Below are positions 41,013-48,740 of a DNA stretch of 50,582 bases, in pieces. The notes under the pieces are model-generated. The model worked only from the letters and a program-made list of their open reading frames with translations, did not search any database and was not told the DNA's origin. Origin of the DNA: a virus; the IMG/VR virus record IMGVR_UViG_3300027734_000105, positions 1 to 50,582 of that record; one strand, given 5' to 3'. Position numbers and translations under genes: made by a program. Numbering within the stretch: the stretch's first letter is position 1; every line of letters starts with the position of its first letter.

Positions 41013-41041
41013 GCCAAAAAAGAAGGGGGCCGAAGCCCCCT
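41013..41041 (-). terminator. Terminator of the third cassette
   Basis: Minus strand GGGGGC-TTCG-GCCCCC then TTCTTTTTT, right after the gene at 41046. Confidence 0.92.
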
Positions 41042-41045
41042 CCTC

Positions 41046-41297
41046 TCACTCGGCGTCGAACAGGTCGCGCTGTCGTGTCCAGTGCATGTCCATCATCACC
41101 TTAGCTGGATAGCCTTCGATGCCCTGCATCATCAGCCCAAATCGCACCAAGCTTGCAGATGTCCGCCCGTTGTCGGCTTGCAGTATCTTGCAGACATTCT
41201 TAAACTGGGCGTTGCCCAACCATTGCTTGCAGTCAGCCAATGCTTTCTTAACTGTCTCTTGCGACCCAAGGTCGCTGTACTGAATCTCATAGCTCAT
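41046..41297 (-). CDS. Hypothetical cassette protein (83 aa)
   Basis: An 83-aa helical protein (MSYEIQYSDLGSQETVKK...) with two cysteines and a Met-rich region (VRFGLMMQGIEGYPAKVMMDM). No family recognised. Second gene of the third cassette, separated from the first by a GC hairpin. Confidence 0.6.
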   Translation of the reverse strand: MSYEIQYSDLGSQETVKKALADCKQWLGNAQFKNVCKILQADNGRTSASLVRFGLMMQGIEGYPAKVMMDMHWTRQRDLFDAE

Positions 41298-41314
41298 GTC
41301 ATTGCTCCTAAAGA

Positions 41315-41332
41315 TGGGGGCCGAAGCCCCCG
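41315..41332 (-). promoter_or_regulatory. GC hairpin between the two third-cassette genes
   Basis: GGGGGC and GCCCCC arms around CGAA, with the same stem as the 41013 terminator but no U tract. It may be an attenuator or mRNA-stability element. Confidence 0.55.
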
Positions 41333-41336
41333 TTGG

Positions 41337-41531
41337 TTAATACACTGCGCGGCGACCACCGAGCAGCTTGCCGTGCTTGCCGTACACCACCGTGTATCGG
41401 GGCTTGTAGCAGCGTACCCAGTCAAGGGCGTCTGCTTCGTTGCGGGCCCACCAGTGATGGGCGTATCCGCTAGCTCTATCCATGGCTATCACTTCGTAGT
41501 GAGTGAGCCACAACCATATGGCTTTGAACAT
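41337..41531 (-). CDS. Hypothetical cassette protein (64 aa)
   Basis: A 64-aa Trp/Tyr-rich basic protein (MFKAIWLWLTHYEVIAMDR...). Shine-Dalgarno AAGGAG lies 6 bases before the ATG. It is the first gene after promoter P3. An N-terminal WLWLT segment is hydrophobic but too short for a certain membrane span. No family recognised. Confidence 0.6.
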   Translation of the reverse strand: MFKAIWLWLTHYEVIAMDRASGYAHHWWARNEADALDWVRCYKPRYTVVYGKHGKLLGGRRAVY

Positions 41532-41576
41532 ATGTACTCCTTCTCTGTCTCTTGCGACATGCTAGACAGTGATTGA

Positions 41577-41605
41577 ATTATCTCATAAACCACCCCATAT
41601 GTCAA
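41577..41605 (-). promoter_or_regulatory. Sigma-70 promoter P3
   Basis: Minus strand TTGACA, 17-base spacer, GATAAT, about 170 bases from the divergent late promoter. Confidence 0.92.
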
Positions 41606-41617
41606 GTTTGGCGCCTG

Positions 41618-41671
41618 AGACCCCCTCACCCCCCACCCCCAGATGCCGCGCGGGTCCCATCCGCCCCCCTA
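41618..41671 (+). other. C-rich tract before terminase genes, candidate pac/cos-type site
   Basis: A C-rich stretch (CCCCCTCACCCCCC and similar) lies between the divergent promoters upstream of the terminase genes. It holds no gene. DNA recognition sites for terminase often lie near terS; the assignment is a guess from location only. Confidence 0.25.
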
Positions 41672-41740
41672 TACACTTAGCAATAGACAAACGATTACCT
41701 CATTTTTCAAAACACCCCCCGTCACTAAATCCCGACCCCG

Positions 41741-41759
41741 TGTAAAAAAATTTTTTACA
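41741..41759. promoter_or_regulatory. Perfect palindrome over the late promoter -35
   Basis: TGTAAAAAA-A-TTTTTTACA, 9-bp arms with one central base, overlapping the -35 of the promoter at 41754. Confidence 0.75.
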
Positions 41760-41783
41760 AAAAATTCCCAAGTGCTATATACT
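41754..41783 (+). promoter_or_regulatory. Late sigma-70-like promoter for terminase operon
   Basis: TTTACA, 18-base spacer, TATACT. The predicted start falls at or next to the ATG at 41790, which has no Shine-Dalgarno, suggesting a leaderless message. Confidence 0.7.
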
Positions 41784-41789
41784 GCAGCT

Positions 41790-42365
41790 ATGACATCTCC
41801 GCTAGTGCCAACTATCGAGGAGAACATTCCTCTACCAGACAACTCCAAGGAAGCCTTTCCTGAGCTCACCCCTGCTCAGGAGTTGGAGATGCGCGCCAGT
41901 ACTATTAAGTTCTTCTCAGACTTAACAGGGTCACCTATATCCCCCACAAGTGACAACATGGACCAAGCTAAACAGCTGGCCCGCGACATGATCACCGACT
42001 CCCGGCATCGGCCCGACTTTGCCAAGTACCCCAACGAGACACTTGCTTTACTAGCGGGCATGGTTGCCCAGATGAACGTATCTATAGTGGAGGAGCTTTC
42101 CGACTTCAAGATGTATGTGGTCAATAAGCTGGTAATGGAGGTGGAAAATGCCAAAGACTCCAAGACGCGCATCTCTGCTATTGCTAAATTAGGTGAAGTT
42201 GATGGTGTGGATGCCTTTAAGAAGCGCACTGAGATCACCCACAAGGTGCAGACCATCGAAGAGGTCGAAAAAGAGCTACTTGATACCCTCGGGGCACTGG
42301 AAAACCGCGTAATTGACGTAGAAGCCCGCGAAGTTGTCCGGCTAGAACAGGAAGTCGATGAGTGA
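41790..42365 (+). CDS. Putative terminase small subunit
   Basis: A 191-aa, mainly helical protein from the ATG at 41790 (MTSPLVPTIEENIPLPDN...). A longer frame from 41643 would cross the promoter and is rejected. Helices in the middle (TLALLAGMVAQMN, VVNKLVMEVENAK) and an acidic C-terminus (VEKELLDTL, EQEVDE) fit a terS-like DNA-recognition protein. The main evidence is position: it overlaps the large terminase start by 8 bases. TerS proteins are poorly conserved, so the name is contextual. Confidence 0.65.
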   Translation: MTSPLVPTIEENIPLPDNSKEAFPELTPAQELEMRASTIKFFSDLTGSPISPTSDNMDQAKQLARDMITDSRHRPDFAKYPNETLALLAGMVAQMNVSIVEELSDFKMYVVNKLVMEVENAKDSKTRISAIAKLGEVDGVDAFKKRTEITHKVQTIEEVEKELLDTLGALENRVIDVEAREVVRLEQEVDE

Positions 42366-43881
42366 AGTCCTCAAACTGACCCCAGAACAGCTATTTAAGC
42401 TGCGGCAGGCGCTGCCTAAGATGCCTGAGAAGCAGAAAAGGCGTGTTCTTGAGCTTTTGAAGACCTATGACACCCAAATAACGCAGAATTTGGGCAAAGA
42501 GAGCTTCCTAGACTTCGTAAAACACGTATATCCAGGTTACAAAGTCGGTCCCCACCATCTAAAACTAGCCCAAATCTTTGAAGATATTGCCAAGGGCAAG
42601 AAAAAGCGGGTTATCGTCAACATTGCCCCCCGCCACGGCAAGTCTGAACTCATTTCCTACCTTGCACCTGCATGGTTCTTGGGTAAATACCCCCAGAAAA
42701 AAATCATCATGTCGTCCCACACAGCCGATCTGGCTGTGAATTTTGGTCGGCGCGTGCGTAACTTGGTGGGTTCAGAAAGCTACCGGGACATATTTCCGCA
42801 GATAGAACTGCAGGCTGACTCTAAATCAGCGTCACGATGGGGAACAAACTTCAATGGCGAGTACTTTGCAATCGGTGTCGGTGGTGCTCTTGCTGGGCGC
42901 GGGGCTGATCTTTTTATTATTGACGATCCTCATTCTGAGCAAGAAGCTAAAACTGGAAAGCCCGAAGTCTTTCTTCCTGCTTGGGAGTGGTTTCAGTCTG
43001 GTCCTCTTCAGCGTCTTATGCCGGGTGGGGCGATTGTTGTTGTTATGACCCGTTGGTCAAAGCTTGACTTGACTGGGCAGATCGTATCCCAGATGAACAA
43101 GGAAGAGGGCGTTGACCAGTGGGAAGTGGTTGAGTTTCCAGCGATTAAAGATGACGGAGAAGCTCTGTGGCCTGAGTTCTGGCCCGTGGAAGAGTTGCTT
43201 GCTAAGAAGGCAGGGCTGGATGTGCGCTACTGGAATGCCCAGTACATGCAGAATCCCGTCTCAGAAGAGGGCGCTCTCATCAAGCGGGAGTGGTGGAAAG
43301 TGTGGGAGAAGGAAGACCCACCCGTATGCGACTTCACTATTATGAGCTTGGATGCAGCACAGGAAGCCAACAACCGATCGGACTACAACGCCCTGACTAC
43401 GTGGGGTGTGTTCTTCAACGAAGAGACCAACAACTTCGCCATCATCCTACTTAATTCAATTAAGAAACGTCTAGAGTATCCAGAGCTTAAGAAGTTAGTT
43501 CTAGCAGAGTATAAGGAGTGGCAACCGGACGCCTTCATGGTAGAGAAGAAATCCAACGGTTCTGCCCTGTATCAGGAATTCAGACGAATGGGTATTCCGG
43601 TTGGGGAGTTCACCCCCGGCAAGGGACAGGACAAGATTGCTCGGGTCAATGCTGTGAGCGACCTGTTTGCATCTGGGATAGTATGGGCCCCGGACCGCCG
43701 GTGGGCCAAGGATGTCATTGAGGAATGCAACGACTTTCCTAGTGGCACTAACGACGACTTGGTAGACTCTACTACGCTGGCCCTTTTGAGGTTTCGGCAA
43801 GGTGGGTTTTTACGTCTCCCTTCGGATGAGCCGGAGGATGACTTCCTGTACAAGTACCGCAAAAAAGCGGCGTACTATTAA
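42358..43881 (+). CDS. terL: Terminase large subunit
   Basis: A 507-aa packaging motor. The ATPase half has Walker A APRHGKSE (90-97) and Walker B DLFIIDD (about 184-190), with the coupling region downstream. The nuclease half (Terminase_6C/RNase H-like) has acidic residues D332 (MSLDAAQEA), E396 (MVEKKSNG) and a C-terminal acidic DDLVD (467-470), as needed for two-metal DNA cleavage. A local stretch (about 42891-43065) uses markedly more T-ending codons than its surroundings. With the small subunit and portal it packages the genome into the procapsid. The start overlaps the small subunit by 8 bases. Confidence 0.95.
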   Translation: MSEVLKLTPEQLFKLRQALPKMPEKQKRRVLELLKTYDTQITQNLGKESFLDFVKHVYPGYKVGPHHLKLAQIFEDIAKGKKKRVIVNIAPRHGKSELISYLAPAWFLGKYPQKKIIMSSHTADLAVNFGRRVRNLVGSESYRDIFPQIELQADSKSASRWGTNFNGEYFAIGVGGALAGRGADLFIIDDPHSEQEAKTGKPEVFLPAWEWFQSGPLQRLMPGGAIVVVMTRWSKLDLTGQIVSQMNKEEGVDQWEVVEFPAIKDDGEALWPEFWPVEELLAKKAGLDVRYWNAQYMQNPVSEEGALIKREWWKVWEKEDPPVCDFTIMSLDAAQEANNRSDYNALTTWGVFFNEETNNFAIILLNSIKKRLEYPELKKLVLAEYKEWQPDAFMVEKKSNGSALYQEFRRMGIPVGEFTPGKGQDKIARVNAVSDLFASGIVWAPDRRWAKDVIEECNDFPSGTNDDLVDSTTLALLRFRQGGFLRLPSDEPEDDFLYKYRKKAAYY

Positions 43882-43887
43882 GGACAG

Positions 43888-44154
43888 ATGATGGCTACGC
43901 AGAAATTCATGGGGCGTAATCAATTGGTGGACCGGCTTGCAGCGCAGGTTGGTAACAAGGATACTGCCATTGCCATACTAAAGAAACGTGGTCAAATGAA
44001 CGATGACGGCACGCTAACATCAGCAGGTCAGAAACGTAACTCGATGACAGCCGAAGAACGTGCGGTAGATAGAACCGTCAAACGGCAAGGGCACAAGCCG
44101 CAAGACTACACATATAACCGCTCAACAAACCGAGCGACTTTGAAGGACAGATGA
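43888..44154 (+). CDS. Small conserved protein between terminase and portal
   Basis: An 88-aa basic protein (MMATQKFMGRNQLVDRLAAQ...). LTSAGQKRNSMTAEERAVDR and a C-terminal YTYNRSTNRATLKDR are typical of a phage family found just before the portal. Its start lies in a 19-base sequence duplicated exactly at the portal start. It overlaps the portal by 4 bases. Function unknown; a virion or packaging accessory role is inferred. Confidence 0.65.
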   Translation: MMATQKFMGRNQLVDRLAAQVGNKDTAIAILKKRGQMNDDGTLTSAGQKRNSMTAEERAVDRTVKRQGHKPQDYTYNRSTNRATLKDR

Positions 44155-46685
44155 TGGCTACTAATATGGACCGGGCACTATATGCCGCCCCTCAAGGACT
44201 TGACCAGCTTGAGGGGATGGACGACGAAGAACCACTACAGATTACGGTGGTGGACCCTGAGTCAGTAGATATTGAGGGGCCCGGCTTCTCTATGCACATT
44301 GAGCCTGCCGATGACGAAGAAGATGACTTCGACGATAACCTAGCTGAGAGGATGGATGAGGGTGACCTAGCCCAGTTGGCAGGTGACCTGATTGAGGACT
44401 ACGACACCGACATTGCCAGCCGCAAGGACTGGGTACAGACATACGTGGATGGGCTGCAGTTGTTGGGTCTGAAGCTTGAAGAGCGGATGGAGCCATGGCC
44501 CGGTGCTTGTGGTGTGTACCACCCGCTGTTGGCAGAGGCCGTGGTTAAGTTTCAAGCTGAGACCATGATGGAGACCTTTCCTGCATCAGGCCCGGTCAAG
44601 ACCCAGATCATCGGCAAAGAAACGCCAGAGAAGAAGGCTGCGGCTGAGCGCGTTCAGAACGACATGAACTATCAGATGACTGATGTGATGGTCGAGTACC
44701 GGCCTGAGCATGAGCGCATGTTGTGGGGCTTGGGGCTAGCGGGCAATGCGTTCAAGAAGGTGTACTTCGACCCGGCATTGAATCGTCAGGTGTCTATGTA
44801 TGCGCCAGCGGAGGACGTGGTTGTGCCATACGGTGCGTCCAGTCTAGAGTCCTCGGAGCGGGTTACGCACGTCATGCGTAAAACAAAGAACGAGCTACGC
44901 CGACTTCAGCATGAAGGGTTTTACAGGGATATAGACCTTGGAGACCCTATAAATGTCATGGATGACATTGAGAAGAAGATTGCTGAGAAGTTAGGGTTCC
45001 GTGCTACCCAAGACAATCGGTACAAGTTTTTGGAGATGCAGGTTGACCTCGACCTCAAGGGCTACGAGCATACAGATGAGGATGGCGAAGAGACAGGCAT
45101 AGCGTTGCCGTACATCGTCACTATTGAGAAGGGAACGGGAGAGATTCTCTCTATCCGCCGCAACTGGAGACCTGAGGATGACCATCATCAGAAACGTGCT
45201 CATTTTGTGCATTACCCCTATATTCCAGGTTTTGGTTTTTATGCTTTTGGCCTTATTCATCTTATTGGTGCTTACTCTAAATCTAGTACTAGCATTCTTC
45301 GTCAGCTTGTGGACGCTGGGACACTTTCTAATCTTCCTGGTGGTTTCAAGACTAGAGGACTCCGCACCAAAGGTGATGACACGCCAATCTCGCCGGGAGA
45401 GTTCCGAGACGTAGATGTACCGAGTGGCACTATCAAGGACAACTTGATGGCCCTGCCTTACAAAGAGCCTAGCCAAGTACTGATGGCCTTGTTGCAGCAG
45501 ATGATTCAAGAGGGCCGCAGCTTCGCTGGCTCTATGGAGTTGAATGCCTCCGACATGTCTGCACAAGCTCCCGTGGGCACGACACTAGCGATTCTTGAGC
45601 GTAGTCTGAAGACTATGAGTGCGATTCAAGCACGCATCCACTACGCGATGAAGCAAGAGTTCAAGCTCCTGCGGGACATCATCCGTGACTACACCCCTGA
45701 TGACTACAGCTACGAGCCCGAAGAAGGTGGGCGGCAGGCCAAGCAGTCTGACTATGACTTGGTGGATGTCATCCCCGTTAGCGACCCCAACGCCACTACC
45801 ATGGCACAGAAGGTTGTGCAGTATCAGGCGGCTCTACAGTTAGCCCAGACAGCCCCGCAGTTGTATGACCTCCCCATCTTGCATCGTCAGATGTTGGATG
45901 TGCTTGGCATCAAGAACTACCAGAAGCTTGTACCCATCGAAGACGACATGAAGCCGCGCGACCCCGTGACGGAGAACATGAACATCCTCAAGGGAAAGCC
46001 GGTCAAGGCGTTTTTGTACCAAGACCACAAGGCACACATCACTGTGCATATGGCGGCGATAAAAGACCCGCACATCCAAGAGCTAGTGGGGCAAGACCCG
46101 CAGCTTCAACAGAAAGTGATGGGGGCTATGTCGGCCCACATTGCGGACCACTTGGGTATGGAGTATCGCAAGCAGCTTGAGCAGGCTATGGGTCAGACAC
46201 TACCGGCCTACGAGGATGATCAAGATGAGGCGATGATGTCTCCAGAGATGGAGGTCAAAGTGTCGCAGATGGCAGCGCAGGCAGGCCAGATGTTGCTCCA
46301 GCAGCACCAGCAAGAAGCTCAGCAAGCCAAGAATGCGCAGGCAGCGGCTGATCCGCTACTTCAGCTTCAGCAGCAAGAATTGCAGATCAAGCAGGGCGAG
46401 TTGCAACGCAAGTCTCAGAAAGACATGCAGGATATGCAGGCCAAGATGGCTCAGATTGATGTTGAGCTCAAGCGGATCGAAGCCCAGCAGGAAACTGAAG
46501 GAGCCAAGCTTGCCGTGCAGGCTCAGAACAACGAGAAGCAACGTGAGCATCAGCACACATCGGAAGGCTTTAAGGCCAAGGTGGATATGGTGAAACAAAA
46601 CGCGCAGCTTCAACAGCAACGAGAAATGCAAGCAGCACAGGCTGCACAAAATCAAGCGGCGAAGCCCGCGAAGAAAGGTGAATGA
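44151..46685 (+). CDS. Portal protein
   Basis: An 844-aa portal of the P22-like large podoviral type. An acidic N-terminus (about 1-85) precedes the portal core, with typical stretches WPGACGVYHPLLAEAVVKFQ and MLWGLGLAGNAFKKVYFD. The C-terminal third is a long Gln-rich coiled coil (about 690-844), as in portal barrels that extend into the capsid. Codons around 45190-45370 shift to T-ending usage, hinting at local recombination. The dodecameric portal would dock terminase and later the tail. The gene overlaps its neighbours by 4 bases. Confidence 0.88.
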   Translation: MMATNMDRALYAAPQGLDQLEGMDDEEPLQITVVDPESVDIEGPGFSMHIEPADDEEDDFDDNLAERMDEGDLAQLAGDLIEDYDTDIASRKDWVQTYVDGLQLLGLKLEERMEPWPGACGVYHPLLAEAVVKFQAETMMETFPASGPVKTQIIGKETPEKKAAAERVQNDMNYQMTDVMVEYRPEHERMLWGLGLAGNAFKKVYFDPALNRQVSMYAPAEDVVVPYGASSLESSERVTHVMRKTKNELRRLQHEGFYRDIDLGDPINVMDDIEKKIAEKLGFRATQDNRYKFLEMQVDLDLKGYEHTDEDGEETGIALPYIVTIEKGTGEILSIRRNWRPEDDHHQKRAHFVHYPYIPGFGFYAFGLIHLIGAYSKSSTSILRQLVDAGTLSNLPGGFKTRGLRTKGDDTPISPGEFRDVDVPSGTIKDNLMALPYKEPSQVLMALLQQMIQEGRSFAGSMELNASDMSAQAPVGTTLAILERSLKTMSAIQARIHYAMKQEFKLLRDIIRDYTPDDYSYEPEEGGRQAKQSDYDLVDVIPVSDPNATTMAQKVVQYQAALQLAQTAPQLYDLPILHRQMLDVLGIKNYQKLVPIEDDMKPRDPVTENMNILKGKPVKAFLYQDHKAHITVHMAAIKDPHIQELVGQDPQLQQKVMGAMSAHIADHLGMEYRKQLEQAMGQTLPAYEDDQDEAMMSPEMEVKVSQMAAQAGQMLLQQHQQEAQQAKNAQAAADPLLQLQQQELQIKQGELQRKSQKDMQDMQAKMAQIDVELKRIEAQQETEGAKLAVQAQNNEKQREHQHTSEGFKAKVDMVKQNAQLQQQREMQAAQAAQNQAAKPAKKGE

Positions 46686-46888
46686 TGGACGATGGTCGCA
46701 AGCTAATCAGCATCATTAACCAACGAATTGACGAAGGCGTCAAACACATCGAAGAATCTCTAGCCGCGAAAGGGGCTAAGAGCTTTGACGATTATTGCGA
46801 GATGTGTGGGGTTATCAAAGGTCTGCTCACCGCTCGCTCTTATCTATCAGACCTTACACACCAACTGGAGAAGTTAGACGATGAATGA
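46682..46888 (+). CDS. Small conserved portal-adjacent protein
   Basis: A 68-aa helical protein (MMDDGRKLISIINQRID...), with two adjacent ATGs; the second (46685) has better spacing from AAAGGTG. Similar short proteins follow the portal in many podoviruses. Unknown function; perhaps an assembly factor. Confidence 0.6.
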   Translation: MMDDGRKLISIINQRIDEGVKHIEESLAAKGAKSFDDYCEMCGVIKGLLTARSYLSDLTHQLEKLDDE

Positions 46889-47288
46889 AGCTTATGACAT
46901 CAGGGCGGTGGACTTGTCCGCTGTACTGAACACATCAGCAGAAGAGAAAGCAAAACAGTTACCCATGCCTTCGGGCTATCGGATTCTGTGCGCCGTACCG
47001 GAAGCTGAGAAAGAGTATGAAGGCGGTCTCGGTTTGGTTAAGGCAGATGAAACCATGCGCAATGAAGAGTTGCTCACCACGGTTCTGTTTGTCGTTGATC
47101 TGGGTCCCGACTGCTACAAAGACCCAACTCGGTTCCCCACCGGGCCATGGTGCAAAAAAGGTGATTTTGTCTTGGTTCGGCCCCACGCTGGCACTCGACT
47201 GCTCATCCATGACCGTGAATTCCGCATCATCAACGACGATTCTGTCGAAGGCGTTGTAGAAGACCCACGGGGAATCAAACGCAAATAA
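46881..47288 (+). CDS. GroES-like co-chaperonin
   Basis: A 135-aa protein. After a short N-terminal extension, residues about 27-123 follow the GroES pattern: LPMPSGYRILCAVPE, a mobile-loop region, a TTVLFVVDLGPDCYKD strand and a KKGDFVLVRPHAG...LLIHDREFRIINDD segment. This matches GroES GD-V-Y/F-GT and hairpin positions. T4 gp31 is the precedent for a phage co-chaperonin that adapts GroEL for folding its capsid protein. Location between portal and scaffold/capsid genes supports a capsid-folding role. Start overlaps the preceding gene by 8 bases. Sequence similarity to GroES is modest, so structure prediction would be decisive. Confidence 0.72.
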   Translation: MNEAYDIRAVDLSAVLNTSAEEKAKQLPMPSGYRILCAVPEAEKEYEGGLGLVKADETMRNEELLTTVLFVVDLGPDCYKDPTRFPTGPWCKKGDFVLVRPHAGTRLLIHDREFRIINDDSVEGVVEDPRGIKRK

Positions 47289-47297
47289 GGAGCGCAC

Positions 47298-48272
47298 ATG
47301 TCTAGATTCGGAGAAGAATACAAGTTTCCTGATGAAATCGCTGCCAAGGCAGACGATGAGCAGAAGATGGAAATTACTGTTGAGGGTGATGAAGACGTAG
47401 AAGTCAACATCGTTGATGACACCCCTAAAGAAGACCAGCATATTGACCCGTTGCCGGAGTCAATCAAGGATGACCTTGAGAAGGCTGATGAATCTGCTGA
47501 GTATTCTAAGAATGTAAAGCAGAAATTTACGCAGTACAAAAAAGCTTGGCACGACGAACGTCGGGCTAAAGAGGCGGCTCTCCGTGAGCAGCAAGAGGCT
47601 TTGACGGCTGCGCAGCAGATTCTGGATGAGAATCGCCGACTGAGAACTATGGTACAGAGTGGGGAGAAAGAACTAATCTCTACCTATCAGAGTTCAGCCG
47701 AAATGGAGCTTGAAACAGCTTCTAGGAACTACCGGGAAGCGTATGACTCGGGGGATTCCGAGAAATTGCTAAATGCACAGCGGGAATTGACACGGGCGGA
47801 GATGAAGCTAGATAAGACTAAAAATTATCGGCCTACTGTACAACCGCCTGAAAATAGTGTACAAACTACACCGCAACCGCAAGCGGCTCCTCAGATGGAC
47901 CCTAAGGTCGCAAACTGGGTGTCCAAAAACCCTTGGTTTGTGTCCCGTGACAAAGTGGCAATGCGCAAGTATGCCGAAGGTGTCCACGAAGAGTTAGAAG
48001 CGCGGTACGGTAGAGCATTTGTTGGTACTGATGAATATTTCACCAGTATTGATAAAGAAGTCCAACGTAGGTTCCCAGAAGAATTTACGGCTTCTAAGAA
48101 CGATGGTGGTGATAAGCCCCAGCGTACAAGACCAAGCACGGTGGTAGCACCAGCTAAACGCAGTACTGCGCCGAAGCAAATCCAACTGACTAAAACTCAG
48201 GCTGGCATTGCTAAAAAACTTGGAGTAACTCTTGAGCAATACGCTCGGGAAATAAGTAAATTGGAGGCCTAA
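47298..48272 (+). CDS. Scaffolding protein
   Basis: A 324-aa, acidic, helical protein. It has an acidic N-terminus (about 20-80), a long coiled coil (about 75-160), a Pro/Gln linker and a conserved-looking C-terminal block (FVGTDEYFTSIDKEVQRRFPE, split by length if needed; here F-V-G-T-D-E-Y-F then DKEVQRRFPE). The C-terminal end is basic. Low-complexity acidic coiled-coil architecture between the portal and major capsid genes is characteristic of scaffolds that guide capsid assembly and leave the head. Shine-Dalgarno AAGGAG precedes the ATG. Confidence 0.8.
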   Translation: MSRFGEEYKFPDEIAAKADDEQKMEITVEGDEDVEVNIVDDTPKEDQHIDPLPESIKDDLEKADESAEYSKNVKQKFTQYKKAWHDERRAKEAALREQQEALTAAQQILDENRRLRTMVQSGEKELISTYQSSAEMELETASRNYREAYDSGDSEKLLNAQRELTRAEMKLDKTKNYRPTVQPPENSVQTTPQPQAAPQMDPKVANWVSKNPWFVSRDKVAMRKYAEGVHEELEARYGRAFVGTDEYFTSIDKEVQRRFPEEFTASKNDGGDKPQRTRPSTVVAPAKRSTAPKQIQLTKTQAGIAKKLGVTLEQYAREISKLEA

Positions 48273-48273
48273 G

Positions 48274-48723
48274 ATGGCTGAGAACAGACTACAACGCGAG
48301 ATGACTGCACGGGTGATGGACGAACGTCCTAAGAAGTGGATGCCAGCCGAAATGCTGCCTGAACCTGACAAACAACCGGGCTATGCGTACAGATGGATTC
48401 GGGTTTCTACTTTGAATGCTGCTGATCCTCGTAATATCTCGGGCAAATTCCGAGAAGGATGGGAACCAGTCGGTATTGAAGAGCAACCTAGATTTCGGTT
48501 ATTGGCTGATCCAACTAGTCGATTCAAAGACAACATTGAGATTGGCGGGCTATTGCTCTGCAAGACACCAGAAGAGTTTGTTGAACAGCGAGATGAATTT
48601 TTCGCAAATCAATCACGGGCTCAGATGGAAGCTGTAGACAATACCATGATGCGCCAGAGTGACCCGAGGATGCCGCTGTTTAAAGAGAAGAAATCCTCGA
48701 CTAGCTTTGGAAAAGGTATTTAA
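48274..48723 (+). CDS. Capsid-module protein, unknown function
   Basis: A 149-aa protein (MAENRLQREMTARVMDE...), with RWIRVSTL, FREGWEPV and GGLLLCKTPEEFVEQRD segments. Such proteins are regularly found between scaffold and capsid genes in podoviruses and are probably minor virion components. GGAGG precedes the ATG by 7 bases. No enzymatic motif. Confidence 0.65.
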   Translation: MAENRLQREMTARVMDERPKKWMPAEMLPEPDKQPGYAYRWIRVSTLNAADPRNISGKFREGWEPVGIEEQPRFRLLADPTSRFKDNIEIGGLLLCKTPEEFVEQRDEFFANQSRAQMEAVDNTMMRQSDPRMPLFKEKKSSTSFGKGI

Positions 48724-48740
48724 TTTTTTTGGAGTTAACT

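Noticed and set aside
41643-41789. N-terminal extension of the terminase small subunit
   Set aside because: It would cross the late promoter and palindrome and has no ribosome site; the ATG at 41790 is preferred.
42854-43048. Hydrophobic overlapping frame inside the terminase large subunit
   Set aside because: T-ending codons of terL create Leu/Val/Phe-rich out-of-frame reading; the terL frame carries conserved motifs.
45124-45414. Hydrophobic overlapping frame inside the portal gene
   Set aside because: Same effect of T-rich third positions; no ribosome site.
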